In this document: piece after piece, positions 21,461 to 32,775 of the stretch | How the letters are laid out: the number at the start of each line of letters is the position of its first letter | How positions within the stretch are numbered: position 1 is the stretch's first letter | Assembly: GCA_010015675.1 (NCBI GenBank) | Contig: ML977013.1 | Location: forward strand, 153,816 to 217,815 | Direction: 5' to 3' | Origin: Byssothecium circinans | Taxonomy: Eukaryota; Ascomycota; Dothideomycetes; Pleosporales; Massarinaceae | DNA length: 64,000 nucleotides | Position numbers and translations under genes: made by a program | The notes under the pieces: generated by a model | What the model saw: the letters and a program-made list of their open reading frames with translations, nothing else | Databases searched by the model: none | Told to the model about the DNA's origin: nothing

Positions 21461-24184
21461 ATGGCAGCAGACTCTCTGCGCCACAACACCGCCTCCAACA
21501 CAAGTATTGAGTCGGATATTATTTCACCCTACGATGGGACAGGTCCGTCAACCTTTCTTCAGCAGCCCACGCCGGGGAAAGGTGATGGGGCTCCAGCGTC
21601 TCCCTCAGACGGCCAAGTGCAAGAGAAGGGAATGGAGAGAGAAGTCAGCTTACCGGTGAGACAGGCGGTTAAGCAGCTAGTCATGCAGAACAAGATTCAT
21701 GATGTAACGGACAAGTTTACGAGGGCGTGTAAGGGTATGTTCCATGCCCTTCCTTGCTTGCGCCGAGTCGTTCCGACGCTCGGAATGGTAGTCATCAACT
21801 TCATGATGCAGTCACACGTTCCAACGCTTTTCTTAGGAGTATCTGCTGTCTTGATCGTATTCGGTACTGATTCTATGTATAGCTCTTGATGTCGGCCAGC
21901 TCGTCAAAGATGAATACTTCACGCTGTTCGAGTCCATCGGGGCCATCGAGGTACCTTTTAACCCCGCCTTCACACCACCCTATCCACAAATCTACGAACA
22001 CCAGCCTGACAAAATGAACAGATCATGGACACCAAAATGGACAGTGGCTTCCTCCAGCCCAACGAAACTCTCGAGGAAACTTTCGACCCCCTCGCTCCCC
22101 TCCTACCCGCCGAGCTAATCGGCATAATGGATCAACTGCTCTGCTACGAAATGGCCTGGCACACGGGCTACCCACTCTCTCAAACGCTCTTCACTTCTGT
22201 CTATATCGACAGACTGCTCTGGCCGGAAGCGAAGGTCCTTGAGCGGGCGCAGTTCTATCGGGGTGAGATTGAAGAGGCGAAGAGACCGGGGACCTTGCTG
22301 CAAGTACTGAGAGCGTATTGTTTGGCCGTGGTCAAGGGATGTGATTATGTGATTGCAAGAGTGACGGCAAGGGACTATTTTGAGGAAGAGGACTTTTGTA
22401 CCAACACGTACAACCGGGTGCTGTTTGTCAGTGTTCCGGTAGATGTCTTTGAGAGGGAGTTGGATGCTGCGGTCGAGATGGTGGAGGAGTGAGTGCTATT
22501 CACCCTTTCGCGCCATCATGAGCTGGAGTAACATGCTGACCATAATAGTCCTGACCTTGAGATCGACGACACCCTGCGTGCCGCCATCATCACCCGACTA
22601 AACTTCCGCAAATCCTTCCTTCTGGCCTTGGACATCGACCTCCCCCTCGACCGGCTGTCTTCCTATTGGCCCCCTGTCGTCGGATCGCTATCATCAATCC
22701 AAGAAACCCACGCTCTCGGCCAACCTGTCCCAGGGGCCTTCAGCACGAAATTACAACGACGTCTCGCCTCCACCGTCCCACCCCGTCCAATCGTCGAGCT
22801 CGATTTCACCGACGCCTTGGAAAAGTTGAAACAGCTCTGCACCGACTGCGAAGAAGCCACGCGCTTCACCACACTCCCTCTCGATCCTCTAGAATACCAG
22901 TCCTTCCTCTGGACCTTCGCCAGCAGAGCACCAACGCCCTTGCCGTATTCACGGAGCTATCTCTCAAACATCCTCTTCCACCCCGACATCCTCAACTCCC
23001 CAGTATCTCTCCCCCTCCAAGACACAAAATCCCTCGTCTTCCCCTCCCCAACCACAATCCTCGACCCCACAAACTGGACCCTCTCCCCACCACTCAACCC
23101 CCTCGCCCCCAAACCCCCACGCCTCCAACTCGCCCTCCTAATCGACGAATTCATCGACCGCACCGGCCAACCGTACATCGACCTCTGGATCGCCCTCGGC
23201 CAAAACCGATGCAGACTACGGCGGATGCTAACCCACGTCGTCGCAGCCTGGGACATGCTCCAATCCGACGCCGCCATGATCGACGACGACATCCACACCA
23301 TCTGCCAAACCCTCGTCCACAGCTCAACCGAAAGCATAAGAAACCCGCTGAGCACCTGGGTCTACACCAAAAAGCTCTGGATGATAGAAAAGATCCTCCT
23401 CCTCGGTTTCGAACAGGACATCTACCTCCCCGACGAGTTCGCAGCCATGTACCACTTCCTCTCGCTCCTCTCCGCCAAGCGCGCGAAACTGCTGCATTCG
23501 TGTCTGGATCACGGCACGCGCAGGATCGCGCCGCTGCTCCAGGCGCGGAACTTCGACGACGCGACCGACACGGAGGGAAACATCGCCTTCATCGACGCGG
23601 AATTCCACCTCGCGTCCGCCATCGCGGCTTTCGCGCGAGCGCTGCAGCGGTTCTACACGGTGCTGTTGTACCTGGGCGTCTTGCCCGTGCCGAAGCGCTC
23701 CTGTGCGAGGGAAGAGCTGAGGTACGAATTGCGCATGAAACCTTTTCTCTCGCTGCACCCTGTGGAAGTCCCGCCGTTCGAGGAGTTTCGGGACAAGGTG
23801 CTGCCGTACGGCGCGTATGATTCGCCTTCTCCCTCCCTTGTCACTGAGCTTCGCAACCCGGAATCGGGGGTGTGGAAGGATATCGATGCTGCGCTTAAGG
23901 AGGCGAGGGAGGGTTTTGCGAGGGTTAAGAAATATGGCGCGAGGGCTTGTAGGGCGGGGGGTGTGGAGGAAGCGTGGGAGATGGAGGTTAAGGGGTTGTT
24001 GGCTAGTTGTGTTAGTCTTGGGTTGGGTGTTGCGGGGGTGAGGGTGGCGGTTGAAGGGGTTAGGGAGGAGGTGGGGGTGGAGGGGTTGAGGGAGGCGTTG
24101 GGTATTAAGGTGGAGATTCCGGCGGCTGGGGAGGGAGGGAGGTATAGTGAGGGGTGGGTTGTGGGGAAGGTTGTTAAGGTGTAG
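21461..24184 (+). CDS. MAK10: NatC N-alpha-acetyltransferase auxiliary subunit Mak10/Naa35 (814 aa)
   Basis: Four exons: 21461-21734, 21883-21950, 22022-22488 and 22549-24184. The Mak10 hallmark IMDTKMDSGF begins exon 3, preceded by DVGQLVKDEYFTLFESIGAIE and followed by LSQTLFTSVYIDRLL. Later landmarks are RLNFRKSFLLALD and, near the middle, DEFAAMYHFLS. Naa35 is the ribosome-docking scaffold of NatC, with Naa30 (catalytic) and Naa38. Length is normal for fungi. The frame is open upstream to 21398, but Met 21461 lies in a better leader context. The final about 100 codons are extremely G-rich (GAGG/GTTGG), unlike the C-rich middle; the family resemblance is weaker there. Confidence 0.9.
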
Positions 24185-24197
24185 GGGGGGGGGGGGG
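24184..24197 (+). repeat. Homopolymer of 14 G directly after the MAK10 stop codon
   Basis: Fourteen consecutive G start at the last base of the stop codon. Adjacent sequence is also G-rich, so the transcript 3' region could form G-quadruplexes. The length may be uncertain because such runs are error-prone. Confidence 0.7.
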
Positions 24198-24820
24198 TGT
24201 ATAGAGGGAGGAGTTATGGTCGGGTCTAGGGTTAAGCATGGCGATGGTGTTGGTGTGGGCGTTGAGGTGGATGCTGGGATCAGGCGGTATATAACAGATC
24301 GGGAAAGGGAGATATTTCTTTTGGTTGTCATTTCGGATATGAATCGCCAAGGCTCTGGTTTTTGACCGAGTACATACGTATCCATAGCCAGCCCCCGTCC
24401 TCAGAACAATACATAGAAGCTCCGAACGAAATAACAGGACGTGCACTTTTGTCCTGCTCAGAAGAGCATTATCCAGGGTACTGGATCATGACCTCCAATC
24501 CCATAGAACGCAACAACCGTGCTTGTCGGACCCGCTCATCCCGTATCATATCCACGGCTTTTCCACCGCAGTGCAGCCTGTAGTGCCGCACCCGCACTCA
24601 GAGTCTCGCGTCTTGCGTATTCCGCGGAGCATATCCCCGCTGTCATAAAACCGTATCCTTCCCGCTCCGCATGATCGTTATTCCATACTTGCAAACGCAT
24701 CCTCAGTATCTCGCACGGTATTGTATCCCATCGCAACGTCTCGCATCGTATCGCTCGGATCATCCCATCCCGCCCAGTAACGCGCAGACCCTGAGGAGGA
24801 ATGGGCTCGACACGACTCAT
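24198..24820. other. Intergenic region between convergent MAK10 and CENP-W genes
   Basis: No coding frame with recognisable features. It contains the 3' regions of both flanking genes. Confidence 0.45.
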
Positions 24821-25429
24821 TCAACCCTTGAACTTCCTCAAACAAGTCTCGCGAACCTTCCGCACACTGCGCGCCGAGACGCCGCGGTCGCCGGATTTCT
24901 TGGAGGCGATGGCGGCTTCTTTGACTAATCTGGGGAATGGGTTAGCCGTGCTCATTATATCCTACGCCTCAGTGAAATGCCATCATGCCGTGTTTCATGT
25001 GTGAAGGTAGCAGTGTTGGTTTCTTCTTCTTTCTTGGGCACTGCCGCTGTCGCTGTTGTGCATGTGCATGTAGGAGGGGAAGGCGTGGGGTTGGTGTGTG
25101 TAGAAGCGCATATATGACGGGGTGCGGTATTCGGGTTGTGAGAGGGAGAGGTGGGTGGAAAGGCGGACGTACTCTTGCATAAACAGCGCGTAGTTGAGGA
25201 AGATCTACATTTTCTCTTGTTAGCTTTTTCTTCTCTCTTCTTCTCTTCTTCCCGCTCCTCTCCCTCTATAATCCTCCCCACGTCATTCCCCTCCCCTCTC
25301 CCCTCTCCATCTCATTCTACGACCAGAAATAAAACTTACCAAAATATCTACATCCCGACTCAGCGCGCGATTCGAATGCGCCTTGACAATCTTCTTCACC
25401 GTGCCGCGCGGGTACAGCGTCTGCGCCAT
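24821..25429 (-). CDS. Kinetochore histone-fold protein CENP-W (76 aa)
   Basis: Three exons: 25340-25429, 25173-25204 and 24821-24929, with introns of 135 and 243 nt. The joined protein reads MAQTLYPRGTVKKIVKAHSN, then DVDILIFLNYALFMQEL and VSARSVRKVRE, ending LRKFKG. This fits the CENP-W family in length (76 aa) and pattern: a basic start, then a histone fold. CENP-W pairs with CENP-T in the constitutive centromere-associated network and binds DNA. The middle exon is only 32 nt, so gene finders may miss it. The first intron carries a CTTCTTCTCTTCTT pyrimidine run. Identification is from family pattern only. Confidence 0.8.
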
Positions 25430-26145
25430 TTTCTCTCTTGTTTCCTATGCGTTTTTCGGGAAAGAAAGAGATGTTTATGTTGTATGGGGTAGCGAGTATC
25501 GTGTGGTTGTTTATGGGGTTGGTAGGAGTTGGAGGGGAGAAAGGTTGGTGTTGGTGTTGATGTTGACGTTCATGCATGGTCTGGTCTGTGCGCGCTTGCA
25601 CGTGCGAACATGCGTTCCCCTTCTTGCACTAATATTTGCACCAATATGCATGAATTAGTTATATTACTTCTCCGCTGCAGCGCAAACCAACAAGCTACGC
25701 GTATTTACTTGGTCACAGGAACTATTACTATTGGCTTTATTTTCTTGACGTCCTTACTCAGGAATGGACTTATTACATCATGACTTCTACATACTAGAGC
25801 GAGGGAAGATACCATAGTGTAGCTCTAGGGTTGTGAGGGTGTAGACAGTGGACACAAAGAGATCTACTATTTCGGTATTGATTGGCTGGTTGTCACTGTG
25901 TAATTTCCTTCATTGTAGTTTCATACGCTGGCATGATCTGGAATCTTCTCTGACTTTGAAGAGCATTTGCGACTTGAGGTTGTCTGCAGATATCATCTTC
26001 CCATGAGGATAACGACGGTACAAGCCACTACCGCAGTCCAAATCAATTGTAAAATGAAAATCCTGACTCCGGCAGACTTGAGAAAATAGGTGTTCGTTTT
26101 GTCGAAAGGAAAGTAGTCGATACGTAACAAGTCCTGCTTAGAACG
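25430..26145. other. Intergenic region, AT-richer than the left part
   Basis: No gene supported. It marks the passage from housekeeping genes to the accessory pocket; base composition becomes visibly AT-richer from about 25650. Confidence 0.45.
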
Positions 26146-27899
26146 TCAAAGTGCTATTCTATGGTATGCAGGCGAGAATATCCAGTTATAAAGCTGACTT
26201 ACAAGTAAGAAGTGTGATAGCTGCCAAGGTTCAGCTGGCAGATCCATAGCGCCCATGGGCCATTCTTTCCTTTTGACTCTCATTGGAATTCTTTTAAGTG
26301 ACTCTGCATAGGGTTTAACATTCGAGTTTTCATCCTTATACCATTCATTCACTCTAGGAGTGTGATCAGCGGACAGCGAGCTACGAGGGTTGATGAAGCT
26401 ACTTACGGTGTGTATATCTCATCGATGAACCGTAAAAGGAGCCCCGGGTGATATTCCTCCAGCGCCGATTTTGACGTCAAACAGAAGAAAACCGCATCAC
26501 GAAGCTGAGCTGAGATTGTTTTCGCGACGACTTCGTCCCCAATTTTCAATGGCGAGATCTTTTCCCACCTCCCACCCACGAATCGCTCGTACCCCAGCTC
26601 CTGTATTAAATCGTCGTGGGTGACGCGGATAGGCGTTTCCAGAAAGATTTCGGCCAGTACAACTCCCAAGTTCCTCAGATTTAAGGGATGTTGGTTTCTC
26701 TCAGTGACAGTGAACGTCTGCATACAACGGTCCAAAGCGTCCATATCTTTCTCAATCTGCAGTCCATCGCAACACAAATCGCTCAACCATGAGGTATTCC
26801 ATAAGAGTATTGCCCAATTCAAGGCTCCGAGGACCAATCCCATTCTATCAAATTCCCATCTTCGTCTGCTTTCGGATGTCTCACGGAAAAGTTCTGGCTG
26901 TGACTTGAACAAGCTGCCGATTGGGCGTGTTCTGAAAGTTCGCGGATTCCGAACGGTCAATTGGATCCCTGAAGTACTGAGCGTGGCATTGTCTGGGTTC
27001 GTCATATGGTTGGAGAGAAATTCGCTGATTTTCCCCTCACTCGCATGCGTTTGCGGGTCTTCTTTCTGGTATGGGACGCGAAGGTTATAATGAAACTGCT
27101 CCTTAGTGAACCGCAATTCAATATTAACACCTGATACCTTTCTCCAACTTGCAACATCTCTTCCGAAACCAGGAGCGCGAAGGCCAAGAGCCCAGTTATC
27201 AGTCTCCTGTATCGCAATGCACTCCGTACGCAGTGTGGCCGCCAAAGTTTCGAGGTTTAGGATGTAAGCCTTCAGATGAGTTACATCTTCTGTCTTGCGT
27301 TTCTGTGAATTTGGTTCGAAGTCTCCAGCCGTCTGTTCATTGAGCTCCTGTTCGCATAACTTTTCGGCCATGTCCAGACTCTCTGTCATGCTCTTGAGCC
27401 AATCTTCGATGATATCCTTCTTCCACAGGACGTAGCTAACAGATCGACGAAACTTCTTATCTTCTTTTTCTGGGAGACCAAAAATACGGCGAGCATTCCA
27501 TGCGCTCTTCTCCAATTTTCCCGGAGCCGGGGTGTTGTCAACAGGTGGAGCTCGATATTTGCCCTTCTCCAGTCGGCGGCGCATTTGTTTCCATCTCTTT
27601 TCCTCCGCTGTCGTCAGAGTATGTTTCTTCATCTCTTCTTCCATCCTTTTTCTCAAATCCTGCATGTTCCTTAGAATCTCAGCGACTGGTTCCTTCCGCC
27701 TCCCTAAGTCAAAATCCTCCCAGATTATTCGCCATTGCGTAAAACTGTCATCAAGACCTGCAAGCTTACACTTGTAATGGCGGAATTTCTCCGCGCAATC
27801 AAGGTATGCTTTTGTGACCTTCACACCGGTCGGGATAGTGCTTAGGAAGAAGTTAATGCATGAAAAGCAGAATGCGGTAACAGCAATAACTTCAGCCAT
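26146..27899 (-). CDS. Protein with hydrophobic N-terminus and DUF7580-like C-terminus (about 566 aa)
   Basis: Exon 1 is 26407-27899 and exon 2 is 26146-26353. The intron is GTAAGT to CCTAG, and the split Pro codon joins. A further GTAAGT near 26192 could start another intron giving a slightly different tail. Residues 4-24 are strongly hydrophobic (VIAVTAFCFSCINFFLSTIP), followed by an alpha-helical region with many charged residues (KRMEEEMKKH, RRRLEKGKY). Near residue 410 comes LRNLGVVLAEIFLETPIR and then AVFFCLTSKSA and FIDEIYTP. This resembles the C-terminal half of fungal DUF7580 proteins, which look like degenerate kinase C-lobes; the match is from memory and moderate. The hydrophobic head recalls, but does not prove, HeLo-like membrane-acting domains. 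The gene is divergent from the pseudokinase gene. Confidence 0.65.
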
Positions 27900-28388
27900 T
27901 GTTTATATCTTGAAAGGAATTTTTTAATATTAGAAGGATTTTAAAGCTTGAATTTGGAAATTTAAAGTGCGCAGCTGCATGTGTCTCCAAGTAGACTCGA
28001 AGGTTGGACATGAGGAAGTAACTGATTATGAGGCACCCAGTCCAGAGGGGGCGGGGCAAAAAATGTTGTTCAATTCCTAATGGGTTTCACCGGAATAGCA
28101 CCCTGCTTCACCTTGCATGATTCGGGCCTACCAGAGCCAATGACCCTGGGCAACAAGCGAGGTCCAAAAGCCACTCGTGTCCTGTATTGGGTGACAGGCT
28201 TTCTTGGCCCCTCAGCAATAACTCTTGACCAACTCGTTTGCGTTCCGTGTCCTTCACATAACGTCTGCCTGGCGATCGTGGGCTGTTACAAAGGAGCATT
28301 AACCCAAGCTCCACACAAACTGTCCGGTACGATATCTGTGCCGTAACCATCCCTTGAAGTCTTAGGCTTTCAGCAACTCTTCAATGCC
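27900..28388. promoter_or_regulatory. Shared intergenic region of the divergent accessory pair
   Basis: A 489-bp spacer between start codons on opposite strands. The half nearest the minus gene is AT-rich. No defined element was recognised, but bidirectional control of both genes is possible. Confidence 0.4.
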
Positions 28389-30939
28389 ATGGGAATCAAA
28401 CAGAGCCGCACGACTCCCAGTCATCAGGCTGATGATACGACATCGTCAACAGAAGATCAGCTTTCAGACGTTTCGGAGGACTCCTACTACAGCAAATCCT
28501 TGATTGGGCTTTGCGACACAATCATCCACGATATCAAAAGCGCGGTTGGTGAAAGTTACAGATGGGCTGGGGACGAAAACGACGTGGCAGGTCAGTTGGG
28601 TGATGCGTCGAAAAGCCTAAAGCACTGGAGAAGCAGCATTCAGTGGATTGCTACCGGGGGTTCTCCACCAGCGGATGAGGAATTGTTAAGCACAATTGTT
28701 TCTGGGTTCCTCGACATACTGGAAAAACACGAAAAGTTCTTGGCTGGCACTATTCGCTCGTATTTGGACGAAGTATCCCAAACAGTGGGCACATTGCGAG
28801 CTATACATGCCGACGGACCCATTCCACTTGAGTATGTGTTTTCAAGTGTACATTCCAAGCTTACGGTTTCTTAGTCCCTCGACTGTGAATGGTTTAACAT
28901 CATCACTCCATGTCTCGGTCACGTGCCTCGGATCGCGACTTATTCCTCTACGTGCTTTCGCAAACACAAAGAGATACATCCGATTGTGGCAAAACGAGAT
29001 ACCTGAGCTCGAAGTACCGGAAAGCAAGCGATCTAAGGCTACCAAATCAGATGCAAGGGGGAAAAGAAGATTCACTGGGAGCGAATACTCCGCAGATGGG
29101 TTACAGGATCGAAATGTGAATGAGGGGTCAGATTGGGAACCTGAGTCGGGTGAGGGCAGTATTTGCCATCTTCTCCATCAGTCATTTGCCCTCAGTGCAT
29201 ACTCACATACAAAATTCCTTCCTCTTCGGACCCTGAAAAGGATAATTACTACGGAAAGAATACTCGCAGAACTCGAACCGAAACTAGAAGTCGGCGATAA
29301 GACTTCCACAAAGGCCTATCTTGCGCATCTTGCGGATCAAATTCAGTCCACACACATGAAAGTATTTGCAATACTCTCTCTCCTAGAAAGGGGCGCGGAG
29401 ATTGTAAACTTTGTCGATGAAGGGGTCAGTGATGAGGACCTGCCCTTAGAATCGGACTACTTGCACGACGGGCAAATCACTCGCCATGACTCTTTCGGAA
29501 GTCCCCTGGGATTGTTTCAGAAATGGGGACAGGCTGACCGCTCTCTATTTCTTAAGTACCAGTTTCATCTCCACGTACCGGACCTAACCTTGGATTTCAC
29601 CCCTGGAGTTGTGACGCATACGGACTTTCGATTTGAAACTTTCCCTATTTTGGAAACTGGGCGAATTTTACCCTCACAGGATGAAACAGTGGTTTGGGCT
29701 AGGATCCATCCAGACAGCATTGTATTCCATGCCATGTCTAAAAAGGTTGGTTCAAACACTCCGAATCCGATGATAAATACAGAGTTAATAATTATCTACC
29801 AGGTCACTAAACCGGACATATTTGCCATCAAAAAGATTGTTGGCGCAAGAAATATTTTTGCAGACGACAAGCCCCCACTGGAAGTAAGCAACCTGAAGTG
29901 TGTTAGTGGAAATCATCACCATTTGGTCCGCCTTTTGGGGACATTTTCCTATAAATACAATCTTGAACTTATCTTTCCCTTGGCCTATGGACCCTTATGT
30001 AGCCTTTGGGAAGATAAGTCACAAAACCCTGTCTGGGACTCTTGGAAAGCAGCCGTAGACGACGATACAGCGTACTGGATATCCAGCCAAGTCCTCGGCC
30101 TAATGGATGGTTTGGATTATATTCATCGCCCGCGTGCGAAGGGTCAGAGTGTGAACGGACGACACGGAAACATAAACCCAACAAACATACTCCGGTTTCC
30201 GGACTCACAGCACGACAAAGGACGACTAGTGATGAGTGGCTTCAGCAATGCCGCTTTCTGTAAAGAAGTCTCCATGTTGAATGAACAACCAGCCAATAAA
30301 ATAACTGGACTTGGCCACAATTATCGGCCTCCTGAGTCTGACAGCATAGACGGAGCGGAATCTCAAGCGTCAGACATCTGGTCCTTTGGTTGTGTTCTCC
30401 TAGACTTTGTGTGCTGGGCACTGGGAGGTTACGAGTTGATAGAAGAGTTTTATACCCGCAGACGGACTCTATACATCGACGGTTCGTACGGTACACAACT
30501 CTTCGAAGTTATAAGATCAGAATTTATAAGATCAGAAGTTATAGGAGCGCCAACGGGACGGTTTTTCGCGGGGCTGAAACCGGAAGTATCTGAGGCAAGT
30601 GTGATTCCCTTGTTATCACGAGAGTATATTGCTGACCTGGTCCAGTTCATCAGAACGAAGCTCCATGGCCACCAACATAGCACGGCATACATCTGTGACC
30701 TACTGGATATTATCGAGAATGATATGCTTGTCCAACAATATCGACGGTCGTCATCCACGGCAATAAGGGACAAGTTCAAGGCCATTGACCTGAAAGTTAT
30801 CCTCCATACCGAATACGGCCAGCAGTTTTGCGGGGAGGACCGACCATTTAAGGAAATGGACCCTTTCGAGATCGAGCTCTCTGATGAGTTAGCCGGAATA
30901 TTTAAGCCCTGGTCAAGATATTATCGGCAGCCAAATTAA
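28389..30939 (+). CDS. Large predicted pseudokinase with N-myristoylation signal (835 aa)
   Basis: Exon 1 is 28389-28831, exon 2 is 28875-30939; the 43-nt intron (GTATGT to TTAG) joins in phase 2. The N-terminus MGIKQSRT fits the N-myristoylation rule (Gly2, Ser6). Residues about 10-430 are helical and polar, without a recognised domain. Residues about 440-720 form a protein-kinase fold: FAIKKIV with Lys467, HHHLVRLLGTF, LDYIHR, then HGNINPTNIL (578-587), MSGFSNA (601-607), YRPPES and SDIWSFGCVLLD. The HRD aspartate is replaced by Asn580, the catalytic-loop Lys by Asn582, and DFG reads GFS (603-605). Catalysis is therefore unlikely while the scaffold looks intact. Such domains occur in fungal incompatibility and immune-like proteins; a role here is inference. 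Confidence 0.82.
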
Positions 30940-31422
30940 AGCAGCTTCCAGGTTCAGAGCCACCAGCTATGAAGGGGAAATCGAAATTGTCCAACAGTCT
31001 TCAAAAAGGTCAACCGATAAGGGGTTACTCTGGTGCAGCTTCCCTTTGTCAGGAGCTTGATGCGATTCCTCCATACAGGGTGGAGTCAGCATCGTTCTTT
31101 ACGGAATGCTATATTATTATCCTTCATCTCGTCCAACATTGTCTTTGTGACCTGATCCTGACAGCCTTTACCTAAGTATCTCTAGTCAAGCGCAAAATAT
31201 CTATAGACCCAACACGATAAGTTGAAAGGTTTGATCGATCAACAATGGGCTTAGTATATCGGGAAGCGCAGTGTTCCCAAACGTAGCACTACAGCCACGC
31301 TGTAAAACCCCTAATTTAAAGGGTTCTTCCTTCTCCCCGTTTTACGGTACTTTTTATACCGCAATCAGGATGCTTAGAAAACCTGTCTAAATGTAGATAG
31401 GATAGATCCAGTTTCCTTTTTC

Positions 31423-31606
31423 CTTCTCTTCCCTCTTCTCTTCCCTCTTCTCTTCCCTCTTCTCTTCCCTCTTCTCTTCCCTCTTCTCTTCCCTCTTCTC
31501 TTCCCTCNNNNNNNNNNNNNNNCTTCTCTTCCCTCTTCTCTTCCCTCTTCTCTTCCCTCTTCTCTTCCCTCTTCTCTTCCCTCTTCTCTTCCCTCTTCTC
31601 TTCCCT
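31423..31606. repeat. 12-nt pyrimidine tandem repeat CTTCTCTTCCCT
   Basis: About seven near-perfect copies lie on each side of the gap at 31508-31522, giving an unbroken polypyrimidine plus strand. Mirror-symmetric polypurine/polypyrimidine tracts of this length can form triplex DNA. True copy number is unknown because the assembly breaks inside it. Confidence 0.9.
31508..31522. other. Assembly gap (15 N)
   Basis: Fifteen undetermined bases inside the 12-nt tandem repeat. The real length may differ from 15. Confidence 0.98.
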
Positions 31607-31943
31607 CCCTTCCCTTCCTTTCCTTCCCTCTTAAAGTAATTATAAAACTTAGTAAAGACCCCTATAACCAGAAAATATGACCCACCAGGCAAGCCCGCCT
31701 TTTAAAATACACAATAACATCAACATGAACTATACTACTAGTACACAGGTGCAATACACTTAAAGACTAGACTTCCCCTAGTGCATAAAATGTCGCAATC
31801 CAGGGAGCAATGCGATATATATACTGCGACATAAAAGCAGCTTTCCACCCTCATCCCCTACCTACTACATAGCCAGACCCTTACCACATCTCTTCCACTC
31901 TCACTTATCTACCCCTCCACTCTAATCAACCCAACACCCCCTT

Positions 31944-32009
31944 CTATAGTTCTACAATCAACACCCCCTACTATAGTTCTACAATCAACACCGCCTTCTA
32001 CAGTTCTAC
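31944..32009. repeat. 27-nt tandem repeat, about 2.5 copies
   Basis: The motif CTATAGTTCTACAATCAACA recurs at 31944 and 31971, with a diverged partial copy (CTACAGTTCTAC) at 31998. Confidence 0.85.
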
Positions 32010-32015
32010 CCACCC

Positions 32016-32095
32016 CTAATCCAGTTTCCCCCTCCCTAATCCAGTTTCCCCCTCCCTAATCCAGTTTCCCCCTCCCTAATCCAGTTTCCCCCCCT
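32016..32095. repeat. 20-nt tandem repeat, four copies
   Basis: CTAATCCAGTTTCCCCCTCC starts at 32016, 32036, 32056 and 32076; copies are identical except the end of the last, which runs into a C-rich tract. Confidence 0.9.
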
Positions 32096-32775
32096 CCACC
32101 CCCCCCGCCCTTTAGATCCCACAAACCTCTCACCCTCTCAGCTCTCCTCATACCCTACTCCCTTTATTATAACAAAACCTTACACAACCTCCCAAGTACA
32201 TATATCCTCCCACTGACTAATCAATAGAACCTTATACTCAACTCAACACTTCCTGCAAAAAGAGATAAATCTTGCTGTTTACATTTGTCAAGTCATACAC
32301 ACGATCACATTCAACCTGACGTCTGTTCCGTCGAGTTGCGGTTCCAGAGGTAAAATTACTAGGATAACGTTATGGCAAGTCCTGTAATACCTACCATTTC
32401 CCACCCGACTCAAGCAGCAAAGAACTTCCCATTCGTTCTCGCCTGCAGCGGGTGGGTGTAGTTCAGTAGTTCAAGCGGCTCAGTAGTACAGTACATTACT
32501 TCAAGATCAAGATCAAGACCAAGTCAACGACCGTTTATTGAGACCGCTCTGATGCGTCCGCTGGTCAAGGTTTATTTTACGGATATCCATCTCGTCTCGA
32601 TCTCGTTGAAGTATTGTCCAAGTTGCATGATTTAATGGACGGAGTGACAAAAGAAATATGCTCAATATAAAACACTTCTATCTGGGACTAATCACAGGTA
32701 ATGGTACACAAAGCCCCCTGACAAGCACACTTTCCTACACCCAACCGCAGCAGCGCCTTTCTAGATGGTTGGTAT

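Larger units (their letters stand above)
30940..32775. other. Repeat-rich, G-poor intergenic block
   Basis: No gene is supported. From about 31385 to 32240 the plus strand is strikingly poor in G and rich in C, T and A. It carries a 12-nt pyrimidine tandem repeat with an assembly gap, a 27-nt repeat and a 20-nt repeat, listed separately. The last 500 bp lead to the 3' end of QCR2. Confidence 0.6.

Noticed and set aside
23324..24385. Open frame of 353 codons antisense to MAK10
   Set aside because: It is a Pro/His/Arg-rich shadow of a strongly biased coding region whose sense frame has clear Mak10 motifs.
31423..31606. CRISPR-like or telomeric repeat
   Set aside because: Units are directly adjacent without spacers and do not match TTAGGG-type telomere repeats; a simple tandem satellite explains them.
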